In this document: in pieces, positions 1 to 5,645 of the stretch
Position numbering within the stretch: position 1 is the stretch's first letter
Layout of the letters: every line of letters starts with the position of its first letter
Origin: an uncultured Ruminococcus sp.
GTDB taxonomy: Bacteria > Bacillota > Clostridia > Oscillospirales > Acutalibacteraceae
Direction of reading: 5' to 3'
NCBI GenBank assembly: GCA_905234305.1
Contig: CAJOHT010000102.1
Span: forward strand, 2,473-8,117
DNA length: 5,645 nt
The notes under the pieces: generated by a model
What the model saw: the letters and a program-made list of their open reading frames with translations, nothing else
What the model was told of the DNA's origin: nothing
Databases searched by the model: none
Position numbers and translations under genes: made by a program

Positions 1-2191
<2,191 letters not shown>

Positions 2192-2192
2192 T

Positions 2193-2226
2193 AGGTAATA
2201 AGTAAGTTTTCTTATCTTACTTACCT
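2193..2226. repeat. AT-rich imperfect inverted repeat just after ligA
   Basis: AGGTAA (2193-2198) can pair with TTACCT (2221-2226), TAAG (2199-2202) with CTTA (2216-2219), and TAAG (2203-2206) with CTTA (2211-2214). This gives a 14-bp stem with two single-base bulges and a TTTT loop. An alternative register is a perfect 8-bp stem, TAAGTAAG (2199-2206) with CTTACTTA (2216-2223). AATAAGTAA also occurs twice directly (2183-2191 and 2197-2205). There is no T-tract after it, so it is not a canonical terminator. It may block 3' exonucleases or be chance in AT-rich DNA. Confidence 0.4.
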
Positions 2227-2267
2227 TGATGAAATAGAGATATATTTACAAAAAATAAATACAGATT

Positions 2268-2299
2268 AGTATACCTGCTTTTTGCAGGTATATTTTTTT
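2268..2299 (+). terminator. Intrinsic (rho-independent) terminator after ligA
   Basis: A perfect 9-bp stem, TATACCTGC (2270-2278) with GCAGGTATA (2284-2292), encloses a TTTTT loop (2279-2283). It is followed at once by seven T residues (2293-2299); one G-T and one A-T pair can extend the stem by two. It should end transcription of the hydrolase-ligA unit and insulate spoIIIA from it, so spoIIIA needs its own promoter at or after this point. Confidence 0.85.
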
Positions 2300-2316
2300 G
2301 CCTGTCCACATATATC
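2288..2316 (+). promoter_or_regulatory. Possible sigma-E-like promoter of the spoIIIA operon
   Basis: In B. subtilis spoIIIA is transcribed in the mother cell by sigma-E, whose consensus is roughly KMATATT, 14-15 bases, CATACAMT. Here GTATATT (2288-2294; six of seven match) is followed after exactly 14 bases by CATATATC (2309-2316; five of the first six match, the last two do not). The -35 element lies inside the terminator stem and T-tract, and a start six to eight bases after the -10 would fall at or just inside the ATG at 2322. The match is partial in AT-rich DNA, so this is a hypothesis. Confidence 0.3.
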
Positions 2317-2321
2317 TTACT

Positions 2322-3242
2322 ATGACTATTGAAAAGAATATTAAAGATGTAATCAACTATTTGCCGTTTTCTCTAAAGAGCGTGCTGCAGCATATTAATA
2401 AACTGCCCGATAATTTACAGGAAATCCATCTTATCGCGGAAAAGCCGTTAATGCTGCGTACGAACGCGAAAAGATATTTTATTAATGAGAGCTTTATTAT
2501 TACCGAAAAATGCTCGGAAAACAATATCACGGTATCAAAATCGGAGCTTGAGGAAGTTTTTAAAAACATCTGCAATTATTCCGTGTATTCGCGCCAGCAG
2601 GAAATCATCAACGGTTTTATTACTTTATCGGGCGGCAATCGCGCGGGAATATGCGGTACCGCCGTAAAAAAATCAGGCGTTATTTACAATATACGGGATA
2701 TAAGTTCGATTAATATACGTATCGCTCGTGAAGTTAAAGACTGTTCAATTATTCTTTTTGAGAATATTAAAAGTTTGAAAAGCGTACTGATTTGCGGAAT
2801 GCCGTGCAGCGGAAAGACAACGCTGCTGCGTGATACTGCTCGCAGGCTGTCTTATGATCACAAGGTTTCTCTTATAGATACGAGGCTTGAGCTTGCCGCT
2901 TGCCGAGGCGGTATTTCTCAATTCGACGTTGGGTTTTGTGATGTGTTTTCGGGTTATGACAGAAAAGACGGCTTTGAACAGGCGCTTAGGTGTATGTCGC
3001 CCGATTATATAATCTGCGATGAGATAGGCGCGGATGACGTAGCGGTAATATGCTCGGCTGAAAAAAGCGGGGTAAAGGTTATTGCTTCTCTGCATTGTGC
3101 CGATATTAACGAGCTTAGGAGTAATCCGACATACAACAGGATTATAAAAGGCAATGTTTTTTCTAAATACGTGTTTTTGGATAGCAGAGAAAACGCGGGA
3201 CAAGTTTTGAAAATAATTGACAGGGATAAACTGGATGATTAA
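2322..3242 (+). CDS. spoIIIAA: Stage III sporulation protein AA, predicted ATPase of the SpoIIIA-SpoIIQ channel
   Basis: A 306-aa protein, close to the usual SpoIIIAA length. It is the cytoplasmic, mother-cell-side predicted ATPase of the channel joining mother cell and forespore, related to type II/IV secretion ATPases. The N-terminal region carries the family pattern IxxVINYLPFSLKSV then LQEIHLIAEKPLMLR (about residues 9-46). Walker A is GMPCSGKT (159-166, K165), and Walker B is PDYIICDEIG (227-236, with D233 and E234). A VIASLHC segment with H258 follows, and the C-terminal part is the typical RIIKGNVFSKYVFLDS. I chose ATG 2322 because it starts the family's N-terminal helix. A TTG at 2298 in the same frame lies in the terminator T-tract and adds eight unconserved residues. 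No Shine-Dalgarno sequence precedes 2322, which is unusual for this strand. Its end overlaps spoIIIAB. Confidence 0.95.
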   Translation: MTIEKNIKDVINYLPFSLKSVLQHINKLPDNLQEIHLIAEKPLMLRTNAKRYFINESFIITEKCSENNITVSKSELEEVFKNICNYSVYSRQQEIINGFITLSGGNRAGICGTAVKKSGVIYNIRDISSINIRIAREVKDCSIILFENIKSLKSVLICGMPCSGKTTLLRDTARRLSYDHKVSLIDTRLELAACRGGISQFDVGFCDVFSGYDRKDGFEQALRCMSPDYIICDEIGADDVAVICSAEKSGVKVIASLHCADINELRSNPTYNRIIKGNVFSKYVFLDSRENAGQVLKIIDRDKLDD

Positions 3243-3723
3243 ATGTATCGGGATAGTTTTAATAATAGCTTTCTTCTTTTCGGCGGGAGTGTATTTGAGT
3301 TTAAGACTGAAAAACAGATATGAGTTTTTATCATTGTTTCGGGAGTTTTTAAGCTCGCTGAAAACAAATATAAGATACAACGGCGGCGAGATTTTTGAAT
3401 TGATAGAAAGGTCAATGCCGCTCGCTATCGTGGAATATTTTAAGTCTGAAAATTATAGCGGTATGGATATCTACTGGGATCGCTGTATAAAAAATATCCC
3501 TAAAAACGCAGCTCTGAAGCGTGAGGATATCTCGCTTATCGCCGAATTCGGCAAGACGCTCGGAACTACCGATATCGAAGGTCAACTCAATCACATTGAG
3601 CTTTATAAGGAACTTATAAGTTCTAATATAAATAATTCTATTGAAGAAATAAAACAAAAATCAAAGCTCTATAAAATGCTGGGGCTTTTTTCGGGAATCG
3701 CCGCCGCTTTGTTGCTGATATAA
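3235..3723 (+). CDS. spoIIIAB: Stage III sporulation protein AB
   Basis: A 162-aa membrane protein of the SpoIIIA complex; B. subtilis SpoIIIAB is about 171 aa. The family has a soluble domain with a GspF-like fold, and a role anchoring the AA ATPase is inferred from that likeness. A hydrophobic N-terminal segment (about residues 4-24) is followed by the soluble helical part. Family-like segments are EFLSSLKTNIRYNGGEIFEL, FGKTLGTTDIEGQLNHIELY and the C-terminal KSKLYKMLGLFSGIAAALLL, the last being a second membrane segment. The ATG at 3235 has AGGGA (3222-3226) eight bases upstream and overlaps the spoIIIAA stop by eight bases. An in-frame TTG at 3217 would add six residues but has no comparable ribosome binding site. 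Confidence 0.93.
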   Translation: MIKCIGIVLIIAFFFSAGVYLSLRLKNRYEFLSLFREFLSSLKTNIRYNGGEIFELIERSMPLAIVEYFKSENYSGMDIYWDRCIKNIPKNAALKREDISLIAEFGKTLGTTDIEGQLNHIELYKELISSNINNSIEEIKQKSKLYKMLGLFSGIAAALLLI

Positions 3724-3734
3724 AGGATGTTAAT

Positions 3735-3929
3735 ATGGACGTTGATATGATATTTAAAATAGCCGCTGTCGGGATTATCGTAGCGGTTTTAAACCAGCTT
3801 TTGGTAAGAAGCGGACGCGAGGAACAGGCTATGCTCACTACGCTAGCGGGTTTAATTGTAGTGCTTTCGATGCTTGTTACTCAGATAAGCAATCTGTTCG
3901 GGACTATTAAACAGCTTTTCGGATTATGA
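3735..3929 (+). CDS. spoIIIAC: Stage III sporulation protein AC
   Basis: A 64-aa protein, almost entirely membrane-embedded, matching the size of SpoIIIAC (about 65-68 aa). Two transmembrane segments are visible (about residues 5-24 and 33-53), joined by a short polar loop with RSGREEQ, and the tail is LFGTIKQLFGL. The opening DVDMIFKIAAVGIIVAVLNQ closely parallels the B. subtilis protein (VIFQIAGVGIVVAFLH). It is one of the small membrane subunits of the SpoIIIA assembly and resembles half of SpoIIIAD. AAGGA (3723-3727), overlapping the spoIIIAB stop, sits seven bases before the ATG. The 11-base gap to spoIIIAB is the only non-overlapping junction among the spoIIIA genes here. Confidence 0.95.
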   Translation: MDVDMIFKIAAVGIIVAVLNQLLVRSGREEQAMLTTLAGLIVVLSMLVTQISNLFGTIKQLFGL

Positions 3930-4321
3930 GTATATCGGCAATTTGTTTTATAGCGGTACTTACTGCGGTACTTTCGCTTTCGATACGCAGGCAAAATCAT
4001 GAGATATCTTTCTTGATAACTTTGTGCGGCGGTATAATTATTTTTATTTCCGTTCTGTTGAATATTTCTTCCTTGTTTGAAACAGTTAAGCGGTTGTTTG
4101 ACAGCGCTTCAATCGAGCAGTCGTATATTGTAATACTCTTAAAGGTTATAGGGCTGTGTTTTATGAGTGAATTTGCGGTTGACTGCTGCATTGACGCGGG
4201 ACAGCGCGCGCTTGCCGATAATGTTTCAATGGCGGGCAAGGTTCTTATTCTTGTATCGGCATTACCGCTTTATAAAGATGTTTTAAATACTGTCCTTTCA
4301 CTTACGGGAGGAAGCGTATGA
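3926..4321 (+). CDS. spoIIIAD: Stage III sporulation protein AD
   Basis: A 131-aa integral membrane protein, normal length for SpoIIIAD (about 130 aa). Hydrophobic segments lie at about residues 3-20, 27-48, 67-85 and 103-125. The conserved middle reads IVILLKVIGLCFMSEFAVDC, then DAGQRALADNVSMAGKVLIL and a LPLYKDVL segment. These parallel the AEFGAQLTKDAGQGAIASKI and AGKVLILVMAVPI stretches of the B. subtilis protein. It is a subunit of the mother-cell membrane part of the SpoIIIA-SpoIIQ channel. The ATG overlaps the spoIIIAC TGA as ATGA, and only a weak CGGA lies upstream, so translation probably depends on coupling to spoIIIAC. Confidence 0.95.
   Translation: MSISAICFIAVLTAVLSLSIRRQNHEISFLITLCGGIIIFISVLLNISSLFETVKRLFDSASIEQSYIVILLKVIGLCFMSEFAVDCCIDAGQRALADNVSMAGKVLILVSALPLYKDVLNTVLSLTGGSV
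4306..4311 (+). promoter_or_regulatory. Strong ribosome binding site of spoIIIAE
   Basis: GGGAGG lies six bases before the ATG at 4318, inside the end of spoIIIAD. It is the strongest Shine-Dalgarno sequence in the window and fixes the spoIIIAE start. Confidence 0.75.
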
Positions 4322-5439
4322 GGAAGTTTTTTTCAATTATATTCGCTGTATTTATTGTTATTATGACTGGTTTTTCCGCGAGCGCTGGTACATACGACGA
4401 TTTTTTAAAAGATAATAACGCCGATGAAGTAATTGATTCGCTGCCTGATGAAGCTAAAAAATCATTAAATGACTTAGGAATAAACGGGTTCGATATTTCG
4501 GCGTTAAAAAAACTAAGTCCCGAAAAGATATTTTCGCAGATAATTGATACTGTCGGTAAAGAGAGCAAAGCTCCGCTTAAAGCCTTTGCCGGCGTGACTG
4601 TAGTATTGCTGTTGTACTCAATCCTTTACGGGCTGAGAAATACTTTTGAAACTTCGCTTCAGCCTGTGCTGGCGGTAGTTACTACGATATGCGTATCCTG
4701 CGCTCTGGTAATACCGATAAGCGGATTTATAATCGAAGCGGTCGATTTGATAAAAACTTCGTCCGATTTTATGATTTCGTATATACCGCTGATGGTGCTT
4801 GTAATGAGTGTGTCGGGACAGCCTCTGAGCGCCGCGGGGTACTATGGATTGATGATGTTTTCGGGTCAGGCTGTTAATCGGCTTTCTTCGGAGTTAATAG
4901 CTCCGTTTATGAATATATTTCTTGCCGTCAGTGTTTCTTCGGCAGTATCGCCGAATATTAGCCTCGGCGGAATAGTCAGATTTATTTCAAAATTCACTAA
5001 GATAGCGCTTGGATTTATAATGAGCATTTTTACAGGCGTCCTCAGCTTTAAGCAGGTAATATCTGCTGGAGCCGACAGCCTTTCCTCAAGAGCCGTGAGG
5101 TTTTCCCTTACGAGCTTTGTGCCTGTGGTAGGCTCAGCGCTTTCGGAGGCTTATCGAACCGTACAGGGCTCCGTAGGCGTATTAAAATCTGGAGTCGGCG
5201 TTATCGCGGTCATTGCGGCTTTCGCTATGTTCCTTCCGATAATATTACAATGTGTATTCTGGATGCTCGCTCTGCTTTTGTCAAAATCAATAGGGGAAAT
5301 ACTGTGCCTTAAAGAACCCTGTATGCTGTTAGAGGCGGTATATACCGTGGTATCTACCTTGCTCGCTGTTGTACTTTGTTTACTGGCGGTATTTATTATT
5401 TCAACAGCCGTTATTATGCTTACGGGGGGATTCGGATGA
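4318..5439 (+). CDS. spoIIIAE: Stage III sporulation protein AE, polytopic membrane component
   Basis: A 373-aa protein, slightly shorter than the roughly 400-aa B. subtilis SpoIIIAE. Residues 1-23 look like a cleavable signal peptide: basic MRK, a hydrophobic core, then SASA before G24. A charged region of about 65 residues follows (YDDFLKDNNADEVIDSLPDE onward), presumably outside the mother-cell membrane in the intermembrane space. Several hydrophobic segments follow, at about 89-107, 118-140, 151-168, 194-212, 225-245, 293-325 and 338-367. The segment VPVVGSALSEAYRTV then GSVGVLKSGVGV (about 268-294) is the conserved core of the family. It is the largest membrane subunit of the SpoIIIA complex and may form part of a conduit; that role is inferred in the field. 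ATG 4318 overlaps the spoIIIAD stop as ATGA. Confidence 0.95.
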   Translation: MRKFFSIIFAVFIVIMTGFSASAGTYDDFLKDNNADEVIDSLPDEAKKSLNDLGINGFDISALKKLSPEKIFSQIIDTVGKESKAPLKAFAGVTVVLLLYSILYGLRNTFETSLQPVLAVVTTICVSCALVIPISGFIIEAVDLIKTSSDFMISYIPLMVLVMSVSGQPLSAAGYYGLMMFSGQAVNRLSSELIAPFMNIFLAVSVSSAVSPNISLGGIVRFISKFTKIALGFIMSIFTGVLSFKQVISAGADSLSSRAVRFSLTSFVPVVGSALSEAYRTVQGSVGVLKSGVGVIAVIAAFAMFLPIILQCVFWMLALLLSKSIGEILCLKEPCMLLEAVYTVVSTLLAVVLCLLAVFIISTAVIMLTGGFG

Positions 5440-5645
5440 GCGCCGCGGCTTCGACGGCGGGGATAGTCTGCGTTATCGCTATAGCGTCCTCGCTGATTTC
5501 ATTAATTGTCCCTCAGGGCAGCAATAAACGCGCGGTTAACGCGGTAGTAGGTGTTTTTATTCTTTGCAGCCTTATAATCCCCTTTAAAAACGCTTTTTTT
5601 AATTCCGATTTTAATTTTGATTTACCTGAGTACAGCGATAATTTA
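5436..5645 (+). CDS. spoIIIAF: Stage III sporulation protein AF, N-terminal part (runs off window)
   Basis: The first 70 codons are visible and the frame is still open at the last base. The start ATG overlaps the spoIIIAE TGA as ATGA, with a good GGGGGGA (5424-5430) five bases upstream. Two transmembrane segments are visible (about residues 8-27 and 38-53), separated by VPQGSNKRAVNAVVG. This matches the LLPSSSMQKYAKMVVSLLL stretch of B. subtilis SpoIIIAF in layout, with an II-PF/LTPIF-like end of the second helix. The family continues with a soluble ring-building-like domain of about 130 residues that lies outside the window. Identification rests on this topology and on position after spoIIIAE. 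Confidence 0.88.
   Translation, partial: MSAAASTAGIVCVIAIASSLISLIVPQGSNKRAVNAVVGVFILCSLIIPFKNAFFNSDFNFDLPEYSDNL

Noticed and set aside
2240..2263. Sigma-E-like boxes ATATT and AATACA upstream of the terminator
   Set aside because: The spacing of 11 bases is too short, the -10 match is poor, and the terminator would lie between it and spoIIIAA.
2298..2324. TTG 2298 as the start of spoIIIAA
   Set aside because: It lies in the terminator T-tract, has no ribosome binding site, and adds eight residues not expected in the family.
2745..3380. Long antisense open frame of 211 codons opposite spoIIIAA and spoIIIAB
   Set aside because: It lies fully opposite conserved genes, is basic and low in family-like pattern, and reads as a shadow of the coding strand.
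4689..4877. Small open frame within spoIIIAE
   Set aside because: Alternate-frame shadow of a conserved membrane protein gene, without its own start signals.

Overview
The window comes from an endospore-forming Bacillota, most likely a Clostridia-class anaerobe. The evidence is the start of a spoIIIA operon (spoIIIAA to spoIIIAF in canonical order) together with a Gram-positive style NAD+-dependent DNA ligase gene. An Oscillospirales/Ruminococcaceae relative is my best guess from the general look of the proteins, but this is inference only. All genes are on the + strand and there is no sign of mobile DNA, RNA genes or CRISPR.

Layout: (1) 1-222 is the 3' end of a gene for a probable HD-domain phosphohydrolase. 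(2) 227-2191 is ligA, four bases downstream and probably co-transcribed. It is broken in the middle: a TAA codon at 1127-1129 replaces about nine highly conserved residues that include nucleotidyltransferase motif V and its catalytic lysine. The frame is otherwise open and conserved on both sides. (3) 2192-2321 is a short AT-rich intergenic stretch with an imperfect palindrome, a convincing intrinsic terminator at 2268-2299, and a possible sigma-E-like promoter overlapping the terminator's T-tract. (4) 2322-5645 holds spoIIIAA, AB, AC, AD, AE and the first 70 codons of AF. They are tightly packed; four of the five junctions overlap, three of them as ATGA.

The spoIIIA products, with the mother-cell proteins AG and AH expected just beyond the window, form the mother-cell half of the SpoIIIA-SpoIIQ channel ('feeding tube') that links mother cell and forespore during engulfment. 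SpoIIIAA is the predicted ATPase. AB to AF are membrane components, and AG and AH (not visible) are ring-forming proteins. The operon looks intact and ordinary. The most noteworthy feature is the lesion in ligA, normally an essential gene: it is either a real recent mutation, which would demand another ligase, or an assembly/sequencing artefact. I found no convincing new biological system.
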